Positions 34,437 through 42,315 of a DNA stretch of 64,000 nt are shown in pieces. Made by a program: the position numbers and the translations under genes. The stretch is from Segatella hominis (GTDB lineage Bacteria; Bacteroidota; Bacteroidia; Bacteroidales; Bacteroidaceae): contig NZ_CP137559.1 in the NCBI RefSeq assembly GCF_019249725.2, forward strand, positions 2,563,501 through 2,627,500, read 5' to 3'. Under the pieces are notes generated by a model. It made no database searches. It was not told the DNA's origin and saw only the letters and a program-made list of their open reading frames with translations. Numbering within the stretch: the stretch's first letter is position 1; every line of letters begins with the position of its first letter.

Positions 34437-35780
34437 CAATTTGAAACGCCTATTCACGGTCTTTTTAAAAATATTACATTGCTCCTTGAACCATTCTACA
34501 ATAGGCTGTCTATTGATATACAAAAACAGTTGGTTCGGCTTGGTAGAATCAGAGAATATCTTGATTTCTGCATTCACCACATTGAACTTCCTTCTGTACT
34601 CCTCGGAATAGAGTGAACCGCTAATGTTGACTGCCTTTCCTGTAAGAAGCACTCCGATTTGCTCAACGGTGAAGCCAATCTTCCTGCACAGGTCTTCCAT
34701 TTGCAAACGTGCCTCCAACATCGGGAACCAATGCTTGGCTTTGCGGACGATGTCATTGAGCAAAGAAACTTCTGTTGCGTGCTTGCTCTTCAAATCTACG
34801 ACCTCTGCTTGGTGTATCTGTTGCATCTCGCCGAGTTGTTGGCTGTGGCTGTCCTCCATTCGCTGTATTTTCTCATGGAGTTCGTCAATGTATTGCTCTC
34901 GGTCTGTCACAAGCTCACACAACTTTCGGTTGTGTTGCTCCACCTCTTTCAATTTTCCACTGCCCAAAAGAGAACCAATCTTCGACACAAGGGCGGTCTT
35001 GGCTTCCGTCTTGGCTGCCTGTAGTTTCTCCGTGTTGATTTCACTCTTGGTCTGTTTGAGCAGTCGCTCCGCTTCCTCCACATCAGATTGCAACAGTTTC
35101 ATGCAGTTTTGAAGTCTCTCCGTCTCTCGCTTGATGTTGCGGTAATACTGTGCCGTGGTGGTATGCCTCGCATCCGATCCACGGACACCTCGCTTCAAGC
35201 CATACTTGCCCATGGCTTCAGCATAGCTGTCGTGATAGCCAACCATCTTGTCACGGTTGAGCACATCATCGGCACACAACCTCACGACATTGGCTTTCTT
35301 GCGGTATGTCCGCTTGCCCTCTTCCGTTGTCTTGTTCTTCGCCTTTCTCCGTTCGCCAGTCACTATCGGAACGATGGAGGCGTGGAGATGTGGCGTGTGC
35401 TCGTCCATGTGGAGAACCACCGACACGACATTCTCCTTGCCGAACGTGTCCTGCAACCACTTCAAGCTGTCGTTGCACCAATCGTCAAGCTGATCATTGG
35501 CTGCGATGTTCATCATGTCCTCGTGCGTTCCAGACAGCACGGTTCTAATCACCCTCACCTGGTCATTGGTTATCTTGCGCTTGATGCCTGCCGTCTTGAT
35601 GCGGTGGGCGATGGCTTCGTCACGACCATACACACCGCTCGGCATCTTGACAAGCTCACGGTTGAGGTGAGTTCTCGTAGGGTCAGCGTTGTCGGGTATC
35701 ACCTTGCGCTCTATGTGGTCTGACTCCCTTGCGTCAGAGCTGCCCTTTGCCTTCTTGAAATCCAAACTGAAATGTCCCAT
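34434..35780 (-). CDS. MobV (Pre/Mob) family relaxase
   Basis: About 448 residues from ATG 35780 (MGHFSLDFKKAKGSSDARES), which matches the usual relaxase start; an upstream ATG at 35852 adds 24 unrelated residues. The metal-binding motif III reads VVLHMDEHTPHLHASIVPI (HxDEHTPHxH), typical of MobV nickases. The C-terminal half is a long coiled coil (about 230-400). It would nick oriT and lead strand transfer when a helper conjugation apparatus is present, since no mating-pair genes are in view. Confidence 0.88.
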   Translation of the reverse strand: MGHFSLDFKKAKGSSDARESDHIERKVIPDNADPTRTHLNRELVKMPSGVYGRDEAIAHRIKTAGIKRKITNDQVRVIRTVLSGTHEDMMNIAANDQLDDWCNDSLKWLQDTFGKENVVSVVLHMDEHTPHLHASIVPIVTGERRKAKNKTTEEGKRTYRKKANVVRLCADDVLNRDKMVGYHDSYAEAMGKYGLKRGVRGSDARHTTTAQYYRNIKRETERLQNCMKLLQSDVEEAERLLKQTKSEINTEKLQAAKTEAKTALVSKIGSLLGSGKLKEVEQHNRKLCELVTDREQYIDELHEKIQRMEDSHSQQLGEMQQIHQAEVVDLKSKHATEVSLLNDIVRKAKHWFPMLEARLQMEDLCRKIGFTVEQIGVLLTGKAVNISGSLYSEEYRRKFNVVNAEIKIFSDSTKPNQLFLYINRQPIVEWFKEQCNIFKKTVNRRFKL

Positions 35781-35970
35781 AATAAACTTGTTTTTGAGTT
35801 GTACAAATCCGCTTGCCGCATTGCGCCCTGCGCATGGCTCACGGGGTTTCAAAAGGGGATGCCCCTTTGCTCAAATGGGTGTTTTTAGCGGTGGCGTGCC
35901 ACTGCGTCAAGAAAACGCCCTATTGAGCTATGGCTTTTCCGTTCAGAATAGCCATTGGAGCAGGAACCGC
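35781..35970. other. Candidate oriT upstream of the relaxase gene
   Basis: A 190-bp gap with stacked inverted repeats: AAAGGGG/CCCCTTT (35852-35868), GCGGTGGC/GCCACTGC (888-905) and ATGGCT/AGCCAT (about 35931-35956). Location directly before a relaxase gene and hairpin density fit an origin of transfer; no nic sequence was recognised. Confidence 0.4.
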
Positions 35971-36921
35971 CTACATACCTAAGGCTGCGCCTTTCTTCCG
36001 AGGTGGAGCAGTCCGCTTAACAGGCTGTACTTGGTGTACCGACTGTTTGGATTTCACTCCGCACAGATAGTCGTTCAAGTCGTTGTACTCGCTGTACAAG
36101 TGGGATGCATCCCTCACACGGTAGCTGAGGGCGTTCTCGATGGCAAGCGTTGCCTTCCGCCCTGCCTCGTCGTTGTCGAGCAGACAACTGATGCGCTCGT
36201 AGCCGTGGAGTGCGTCAACAGCCTTGTCCACATTGCTTGTGGAGTTGAGTATCACGTAGTCCTGCGCTTCCAATGACGGACAAGACGGAAACTTCTCCAT
36301 GCGTAACGAGAGAAAGGAAAGATAGTCCATCATGCCCTCGAAAACATAGCAAGAGTATCTTGGCTCGCCTTGCTGTCGGATATGTGTGATGTCCTTGGGT
36401 GACATGCAGCCCTTGAAGAATAGGTTGCGCACCTCGTAACCGCCCGACTTGTTCTTGAAACCGATGGCGAAGTAGCTTTTGCCACCATGCGAGAAGTGGA
36501 GTTCCACACATTCCTTTCTGGCAATATGCAGGTTAATCTTACGCTCGCTCAGATAGCGCAGGAGTGCAGGATGGTTAAGTTCCCTAACCTCTAATCTCTC
36601 AAAACTCGGCTCAGAGGCTTGCTGAATGAAAGAAAAGTCGGTCGGGCGGACATGGAGTGCTTGCTTCTCCAGCTTGTCCAAGAGATATGGCAAGCTATCT
36701 GATGCGTAGAGGTATGACGCAAGGGTGATGATGTTGCCGCCCTTGCCCACTCCGAAATCGAACCAACTGTTCATCGTAGTGTTCACTTTGAAAGATGCCT
36801 CACTCTCGTTTCTCAATGGTGACTTGTACCAAAGGTTTGCGCCCTGCTGCTTGACAGGACGGTGTCCCAAACTTTGCAGATAGTCTGCAATCTTGATTTG
36901 CTTTGCTTCTTGAATGTTCAT
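35971..36921 (-). CDS. Primase-like TOPRIM protein of a mobilizable element
   Basis: 316 residues. The N-terminal ~95 (IADYLQSLGHRPVKQQGANLWYKSPLRNE, SFKVNTTMNSWFDFGVGKGG) resemble the CHC2-primase fold without the zinc cysteines. A TOPRIM domain covers about 190-290: CYVFEGMMDYLSFL (Glu), ISCLLDNDEAGRKA (DxD-type acid cluster). It should prime or assist replication of the transferred strand. Common next to MobV genes in Bacteroidota elements. Confidence 0.8.
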   Translation of the reverse strand: MNIQEAKQIKIADYLQSLGHRPVKQQGANLWYKSPLRNESEASFKVNTTMNSWFDFGVGKGGNIITLASYLYASDSLPYLLDKLEKQALHVRPTDFSFIQQASEPSFERLEVRELNHPALLRYLSERKINLHIARKECVELHFSHGGKSYFAIGFKNKSGGYEVRNLFFKGCMSPKDITHIRQQGEPRYSCYVFEGMMDYLSFLSLRMEKFPSCPSLEAQDYVILNSTSNVDKAVDALHGYERISCLLDNDEAGRKATLAIENALSYRVRDASHLYSEYNDLNDYLCGVKSKQSVHQVQPVKRTAPPRKKGAALGM

Positions 36922-37195
36922 GTCTTACTGTGGATTAAGTGGTGAATGTATTTTTGATGAGCTGTTGAAAATAATGAATAATATTATGAGAACCAACGAA
37001 TTAGCATTACAACAAACTCTCAACAAATTCCTCGTCACAACAATTTACGGAGCAAAAGAGAAAGATAGGTATGAACCATCATGTTTTCTCTTTTCATCAG
37101 TCCCATTCTTTTGTTGAGTATTATGTTGAGAATATGTAGAACCATAAATATCTGATATTCAATACTTATTTCATAATGTTCAACAATTCATCAAA

Positions 37196-38452
37196 TTATT
37201 TGCCGTTTAATTTGTCTCTCGTTATGGTGTAGAATCTGCCCACACGTTTGATGGGTGAATATTGGCAACCATTGTTGTAATTATACTCGTATGTAGTGTA
37301 TGTGAGACCATTTGGTGCAGGTTGCAGTTTCCAACAGTCTTGCACTGTCTTTCGCACAAGGTGCTTCTCCGCTTTCACGTGGTTGCACTGCAATAAGGAA
37401 AGGGCATCATTGAGGCAGAACTGTAAGCTATCTGTCTGGGTGTTTTCCATAATTTCAAGAAACAACTCCGATAGTTCCACCTCAAGTCTGTTGCGGTTGC
37501 AGCGGATGATTCTCCGCAAGGCATCAGTCGCAATCTGCTCGGGGGCGAACCACATTCGGCTCTTCTGCTGTGTTGACAGCGTTCTGCCTTGCAGATGGAA
37601 CAGGAAAGCAGGTATCTCAGCAATCAGTTTACGCAAGAAGTCGGTATCGTCCGATTGCAACGATGAAATCTTCCTCACCCAATATCGGGTCTCGCCCTCG
37701 TCAATGATGACAGGCAGGGATTCGTTGTTGGAGCACAGCACAAACTTGGCAAAGAAAGAAATCTCGTTTCTGTCCTTGCCCTTGGCTTCCACCTTGTAGG
37801 AGAGTGTGGTGCTGAGATTCTTTAAACGCTCAGAATCCTCCCTGCGACTGAGTAGCACCTCATCCACGACTATGAGCAGCTTGCCAGCCCAATCTGCATT
37901 GAACTGACTGCGGAAGTCCTCGTTGGTATTGAACGTAACGTTGTCTTGGAACAACGCTTTCAGAAAGTTCAAGAACGTGGTCTTGCCTGTGTTCCTCTCC
38001 TCAGACACAAGCAAAAGAATTGGAAGTTTCTGCACAGGTCTGAGATAGAGCAGTTGCAGATAGTCCATGCCAAGCTCGTATTGCTCACCGAAGATGTGAA
38101 AAAGCAATTTCTTGATGTTCGGAAAATCCCCTTTCATTGGCTTGTGGCTTATCGGCTCGTAGAGATTGAGAAAACCGTCTATTACAGTTCGGTGGTTCAC
38201 ATGTTCGGGAACGGTACAGAATCCGTCATACTTGTGGACATACTTGATGAACTCCTTGCCGTAGTCCTGACGCAAGGTTTCCATGTTCCAAGGGATGCGC
38301 TTTCTTACCTTCCCTCCATTGATAGTAGGTTGGTCAACCACCTTGTATAAGGTTGTGCCAACACGGATGAACACCTCGTTTGGTGGAGGTGGTGCCTGTG
38401 GCTGCATGGTAGCAACTTCGACTGGCAGTTTGTTGTCATTTGTCATGTTCAT
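37196..38452 (-). CDS. Primase-helicase-type ATPase (SF3/DUF5906-like)
   Basis: 418 residues. Middle ATPase domain: Walker A SEERNTGKTTFLNFL (about 160-174), Walker B KLLIVVDEVLL (about 202-212), and FAKFVLCSNNE, a motif C-like Asn segment of superfamily-3 helicases. Proline-rich N-terminus. It probably acts as the replicative helicase of the element. Promoter at 38488-38518. The 274-bp gap to the primase gene contains no supported gene. Confidence 0.8.
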   Translation of the reverse strand: MNMTNDNKLPVEVATMQPQAPPPPNEVFIRVGTTLYKVVDQPTINGGKVRKRIPWNMETLRQDYGKEFIKYVHKYDGFCTVPEHVNHRTVIDGFLNLYEPISHKPMKGDFPNIKKLLFHIFGEQYELGMDYLQLLYLRPVQKLPILLLVSEERNTGKTTFLNFLKALFQDNVTFNTNEDFRSQFNADWAGKLLIVVDEVLLSRREDSERLKNLSTTLSYKVEAKGKDRNEISFFAKFVLCSNNESLPVIIDEGETRYWVRKISSLQSDDTDFLRKLIAEIPAFLFHLQGRTLSTQQKSRMWFAPEQIATDALRRIIRCNRNRLEVELSELFLEIMENTQTDSLQFCLNDALSLLQCNHVKAEKHLVRKTVQDCWKLQPAPNGLTYTTYEYNYNNGCQYSPIKRVGRFYTITRDKLNGK

Positions 38453-38487
38453 AAATTCTCCTTTGTAACTTATAAAAATTAAAGTTG

Positions 38488-38518
38488 CAAAGGTAATGGC
38501 GGAAAATCAAAATACAAA
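38488..38518 (-). promoter_or_regulatory. Promoter of the helicase operon
   Basis: On the minus strand TTTG (complement of 38515-38518) and TACCTTTG (complement of 38488-38495) are 19 bp apart. Five bases upstream starts a 43-bp element shared with the integrase promoter. Confidence 0.65.
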
Positions 38519-38522
38519 ACTC

Positions 38523-38565
38523 AAACCTACGCAGAATGGAGAAGTTTGAACCGACAGTGTTAAAA
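38523..38565 (-). promoter_or_regulatory. Shared 43-bp upstream element, helicase copy
   Basis: AAACCTACGCAGAATGG, then GAA, TTGAACCG and GTTAAAA at the same spacing as 40473-40515. It adjoins the -33 box, the position of an activator or operator site. Confidence 0.6.
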
Positions 38566-38678
38566 GATAGAAAATCAAGGTGTTTGATGTAGCTTTGGGG
38601 GATAAGGCAAAACGAAAAATCCCGAAGAAAGGCTTACAAAGAAACCGTTCCTCGGGATGAACAAAAATGCATTCCTGT

Positions 38679-38728
38679 ATGTCATACGTTTTACATGTCA
38701 TACGATAAACATATAAAACGTATGACAT
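38679..38728. repeat. Perfect 15-bp inverted repeat with 20-base spacer
   Basis: ATGTCATACGTTTTA (38679-38693) and TAAAACGTATGACAT (38714-38728), with a third partial copy ATGTCATACGA in the spacer. It lies between the helicase promoter and the small gene at 38823; candidate regulator site or excision-related structure. The rest of 38566-38822 shows nothing else. Confidence 0.6.
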
Positions 38729-38822
38729 CAAAAGTTCTGCTTTTTCTCACGACAACACTTCTCGATACGACAATGAATCAGTACGACAGCACCTCACTAA
38801 ACTGCCAAGTATTCAATCATAT

Positions 38823-39194
38823 TTAGCTAAAGGTGTTTGTACCTCCATAGAGTTGTAGGATTATGGTACTTTTCTCTTTTGCTCCGTACAATCTCTTGAG
38901 GATTGCATCACGAAGTTGTGCTGCGCCAAAAGAGTGGAGACGAAAGCTAATGGTAACTATCATCGGAAAACTATACAGCGTTTGCCAAACGCCAACGGAA
39001 GTTTTGTCCTTGCGTTGAACTTCTGACATAGACAGCATACCTTCCTTATATATGGCTCGTATCACAGAGTTGAGTTTGGGAGCTGTGGCATGAAATATAT
39101 TCACCAACTCGCCTTCACCCATCCACAAGTTCTCTAAGTTGGACGGAATGGAAAGTGTCCCATTTCCGTCCATAGTGATAATTGTCCTTTTCAT
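38823..39194 (-). CDS. Small element-encoded protein of unknown function
   Basis: 123 residues, start overlapping the integrase stop by four bases (ATGA at 39191-39194), so co-translated with it. The N-terminus ITMDGNGTLSIPSNLENLWM followed by a predicted helical part suggests a DNA-associated regulator, such as an excision or directionality factor by position, but no motif confirms it. Not recognised. Confidence 0.6.
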   Translation of the reverse strand: MKRTIITMDGNGTLSIPSNLENLWMGEGELVNIFHATAPKLNSVIRAIYKEGMLSMSEVQRKDKTSVGVWQTLYSFPMIVTISFRLHSFGAAQLRDAILKRLYGAKEKSTIILQLYGGTNTFS

Positions 39195-40414
39195 ACCATT
39201 CCTCCTATTACAGGCAAATGCCCCTTGATTCGACTTTCAAAAACAGATATGTCATGGTCAAGTTTGTTACTTGTCACCTTGGCGTATATCTGTGTTGTGG
39301 TGATGTTCGTGTGACCGAGAATCTTGCTCACGCTCTCTATCGGCATACCATATTCTAAAGCCAAAACTGCCCAACTATGACGAGATACGTGGAACGAAAC
39401 TTGCTTTTTGATACCACACATTGCAGCAACTCGCTTGATATGCTTATTGATAGTTCCATGGTCACCAATATGGAATAAGTGACAGTCTTTTCTGAATGAT
39501 TTGTATCTCTCAATAATCTGTATAGGTATATCCATCAGCTTGATTTGGAATGGTACACCTGTCTTCTGACGCTTCGACACAATCCAAGGAGCACCATTAA
39601 CTATACAGATGTTGTCCTCCGTCAAGTTCTTGATGTCTATGAAAGAGATACCTGTCCAACAACCAAAAATGAAAAGGTCTCTCGCAAAAGCCATGTTTGG
39701 GCCTTCCAACTTTATCTCAGTCATGGCGGTTAGCTCGTCCAATGTCAAGAACTCACGTTCCTTGTGGTCTGGGTCAACATGGTACATGGCAAATGGATTT
39801 CTCGGTATCTTGCCATTGTAGTGTGCGGTCGTAACGATATGTTTCAGCGGAATGGAGTAAATCCAAATGGAGGACTGCGCAAGTCCTACCACATTCTTCA
39901 AGTACAGACAATAGTCACGGATGAACTCCTCGGTAAGCTCATTCATGGACATGTCGCTGCGCTTGTACTGATACTTGATGAACTCGGCAACATACTTTCT
40001 CACCGTTAGGTACTTGTTGTAAGTAGTCTTTGCCCTGTCCTTGCCGACACGCTTGGCAAAGGCGGCGTTCTCCTTGTCAAAAGCTCTGAGCAAAGTCTCG
40101 TACTCCGTGCCAATGCCTTGGTAGGCATTTCTCACCATTTCAGCGGTAACGAACGCCTCACGGTCGGAAAGACGTTGGTAATGCTTGGCGATTTGCGCCT
40201 TGATGTTGTCAAGCACGAAGTTCACCTCCTTGGCTTCCTTACTCTTACCTATGGCTCTGTTGCCCTTGGCATCCCAGATAGCCTTGGTAACGCTCTGCTT
40301 GCAACTGAACTGTGCGATAGTTCCGTTGATTGTCACACGTCCCATGATAGGGACAATTCCGTTTCTCTCCTTGCTTCCATTTACATAGAAGACTGTCTTG
40401 AAAGTGCATCTCAT
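39191..40414 (-). CDS. int: Tyrosine recombinase/integrase of the IntDOT type
   Basis: 407 residues: arm-binding/DUF-like N-terminus, SAM-like core-binding domain (about 115-215) and catalytic domain. Catalytic residues: Lys in VSKRQKTG, HVSRHSWA (His, Arg), LGHTNITTTQIYAK with the nucleophile Tyr (about 378). The first Arg position reads CWTGISFIDI, with Ser in place of Arg, as known for the CTnDOT integrase and relatives. It would integrate and excise the element. Confidence 0.9.
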   Translation of the reverse strand: MRCTFKTVFYVNGSKERNGIVPIMGRVTINGTIAQFSCKQSVTKAIWDAKGNRAIGKSKEAKEVNFVLDNIKAQIAKHYQRLSDREAFVTAEMVRNAYQGIGTEYETLLRAFDKENAAFAKRVGKDRAKTTYNKYLTVRKYVAEFIKYQYKRSDMSMNELTEEFIRDYCLYLKNVVGLAQSSIWIYSIPLKHIVTTAHYNGKIPRNPFAMYHVDPDHKEREFLTLDELTAMTEIKLEGPNMAFARDLFIFGCWTGISFIDIKNLTEDNICIVNGAPWIVSKRQKTGVPFQIKLMDIPIQIIERYKSFRKDCHLFHIGDHGTINKHIKRVAAMCGIKKQVSFHVSRHSWAVLALEYGMPIESVSKILGHTNITTTQIYAKVTSNKLDHDISVFESRIKGHLPVIGGMV

Positions 40415-40437
40415 AATTCTTACTTTTTTGTTCGGTG

Positions 40438-40468
40438 CAAAATTAAACTATGAGAGTTGCATGGCAAA
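40438..40468 (-). promoter_or_regulatory. Integrase promoter
   Basis: On the minus strand TTTG (complement of 40465-40468) and TAATTTTG (complement of 40438-40445), 19 bp apart, 24 bp before the integrase ATG. Confidence 0.65.
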
Positions 40469-40472
40469 GCCA

Positions 40473-40515
40473 AAACCTACGCAGAATGGGGAAATATGAA
40501 CCGCCACCGTTAAAA
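40473..40515 (-). promoter_or_regulatory. Shared 43-bp upstream element, integrase copy
   Basis: Same sequence and offset from the -33 box as 38523-38565. From 40516 to about 40681 I see no feature. Confidence 0.6.
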
Positions 40516-40692
40516 ATGCTTATTAGGGCGTTTCCATTGGGTAATGATTTGAAAGCGTTTCTACTTCTCTAATCTGCTTTTTCCTCATTTCCTTGTCACT
40601 GACAATTAAAGCCAAAGACTGCCACAACCACTTGAAACTCAAAACAAATGCTCTATTTTGCTATTTTTTGCCTTTTTAGGCGTTCTTTTCTT

Positions 40693-40838
40693 AAAAAAAT
40701 CGGCTTCGCCGATAATGATTGATTCGATGTCTGCCGAGATGGTTTGTCCCGAGGCTCATCCTTCGCCTCTCCTTTTGACCATCACGACTGCCATCTCAAT
40801 TTGCCTTTTTAGCTTAGAGCTTTTTGGGTAAAGATATC
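40693..40838 (-). repeat. Repeat R1, copy a (downstream of VR2)
   Basis: Contains ATCGGCTTCGCCGAT, GATTGATTCGATGTCT, CATCCTTCGCCTCTCC and ATCTCAATTTGCCTTTTT. Copies follow VR5 (48886-49010) and, shorter, VR6 (50469-50527). Confidence 0.75.
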
Positions 40839-40839
40839 G

Positions 40840-42273
40840 TTACTCGGAGAGAGCCAGGCGAAGCCCGAGGGCATTGCCACGGTAAAACTGAGTGTTGAAG
40901 TAACGGCACGACAAACGGCAGAGCCACGCACCGTTGCGCCAGCTACCACCACGGTACACACGGCTCGACCCACTATCGGCACCCGTAGGATTCGTCTGAG
41001 AAGAACTCGAATAAGAACCATACCAATCCGAACACCATTCATATACATTTCCACTCATATCATAGATACCCAACTCATTAGCTTGCTTCGTACCTACAGG
41101 ATGAGGCTTGCTGCCACTATTTCCATCATACCAAGCAACATCAGAAATGTTTGAGTTTCCACTGTACTGATACCCCCTACTCTTCTTGCCACCACGAGCA
41201 GCATACTCCCATTCTGCCTCAGTAGGCAAGCGGAACTTTCTGCCTGTCAAGCTATTCAACTTGGAAATGAACTCCTGGCAATCGTTCCAACTCACCATTT
41301 CTACAGGAAGATTATCACCCTTGTATTCAGAAGGATTACTGCCCATCACCGCTTCCCATAAAGCCTGGGGAACCTCGTACTTACCCATATAATAATCATT
41401 GGTCAAGGTCACTTGATGCACAGGCTTCTCGTCATCATAAGGGTCTTTCATCTCAGAGGTTGCTCCCATCATGAACGTTCCAGCCTCCACTTTCACCATC
41501 TCAATACTGATGCCATCCTTCACAGGGATGGAAATCGCATTGCTACCAGAAGCTACAGAAGGGGAACCAGACGAATTATTCGATGAAGAAGCTACATACG
41601 TATTTGACAATTGTTGATTTTCAGATTGCTGTTGATTCACAATTCCTGCACCAACAGATTCTCTAGTCAAGGTAATCTGCAGATTACTCGGAGCGGAAGC
41701 CTTCAACTTCACCGTTCCCTCTTCCGACTCATAACCATCACAAGCAACTATATAGGAATGCTGACCGACGGGCAAGGTCGTCTTTGCCACTCCATTGCTC
41801 CCTCTCACCATCTTGTTATCCACAAGGACCGTGGCGGTAGAAGGGGTATATCTGATGATGAGCGATTGTTTTTGTTGAATAACAGACTCTGAACCATTAG
41901 CAGGCTTAGTCAATACCAATACATACGTCTTGTTTTTCTCCACCTGACTGATGCCATAGTTGGAGAAATCCACCATGATAGGAAGGTAATCCTTGGTCAA
42001 CACCTTCATCTGCTGCGAACCATGGGTCATGTAAGCCCAAGTTTCGTTGCCATTCTTCACCAAAGGCTTGATGACATTTCCTTCCACATCAAGGATGTCA
42101 CCCACAAACTGCACCTTTACCAAGGCGCAAGGCTCGTCGTTCAAGTCCTTGCGTTGCTGCGTCTGAGCACTGATGTCTGTTGCGGCAAGAGAGAAAGACT
42201 CAACCGATAACTTTTGGGCAAAGGTACCCAAACTTATCAATAGACAAAATATAAAGCCCAATACTCGTTTCAT
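40840..42273 (-). CDS. DGR target protein 2: secreted one-PEGA protein with diversified lectin domain
   Basis: 477 residues. Signal peptide ends GTFAQ; shared N-terminal module about 20-125; one PEGA domain about 135-200 (TVLVDNKMVRGSNGVAKTTL); Ser/Gln-rich linker; FGE-like domain about 245-477 nearly identical to that of target 1 outside the VR. The variable tail reads RVYRGGSWRNGAWLCRLSCR, then YFNTQFYRGNALG. It lies between the AlbA_2 regulator gene and repeat R1. Presumably an exported binding protein. Confidence 0.9.
   Translation of the reverse strand: MKRVLGFIFCLLISLGTFAQKLSVESFSLAATDISAQTQQRKDLNDEPCALVKVQFVGDILDVEGNVIKPLVKNGNETWAYMTHGSQQMKVLTKDYLPIMVDFSNYGISQVEKNKTYVLVLTKPANGSESVIQQKQSLIIRYTPSTATVLVDNKMVRGSNGVAKTTLPVGQHSYIVACDGYESEEGTVKLKASAPSNLQITLTRESVGAGIVNQQQSENQQLSNTYVASSSNNSSGSPSVASGSNAISIPVKDGISIEMVKVEAGTFMMGATSEMKDPYDDEKPVHQVTLTNDYYMGKYEVPQALWEAVMGSNPSEYKGDNLPVEMVSWNDCQEFISKLNSLTGRKFRLPTEAEWEYAARGGKKSRGYQYSGNSNISDVAWYDGNSGSKPHPVGTKQANELGIYDMSGNVYEWCSDWYGSYSSSSQTNPTGADSGSSRVYRGGSWRNGAWLCRLSCRYFNTQFYRGNALGLRLALSE
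40846..40980 (-). repeat. VR2, variable repeat of the DGR
   Basis: 135 bp, gap-free against the TR. I count 22 differences, 20 at template adenines. Template AAC codons read TAC, CGC, CTC, TTC, GGC and GCC. Confidence 0.95.
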
Positions 42274-42315
42274 AATTGACTAAATATATACACGTAATAC
42301 AACTCACTATATCTT

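Larger units (their letters stand above)
29654..40698. mobile_element. Candidate integrative mobilizable element carrying an R-M system
   Basis: The segment holds an R-M operon, relaxase, primase-like, helicase and integrase genes, and separates HRDC/RT/TR from VR2-VR6. An imperfect ~17-bp direct repeat (GTTCTTTTCTTTAAAAA at 29654-29670, GTTCTTTTCTTAAAAAA at 40682-40698) marks possible att ends; at the right end it abuts the locus-specific repeat R1. The integrase gene lies next to this right end, as is usual. The ends are tentative because the repeats are AT-rich. Confidence 0.5.

Noticed and set aside
36914..37117. 67-codon plus-strand ORF between primase and helicase genes
   Set aside because: Opposes the element operon, has no promoter or family-like features and overlaps the primase start.
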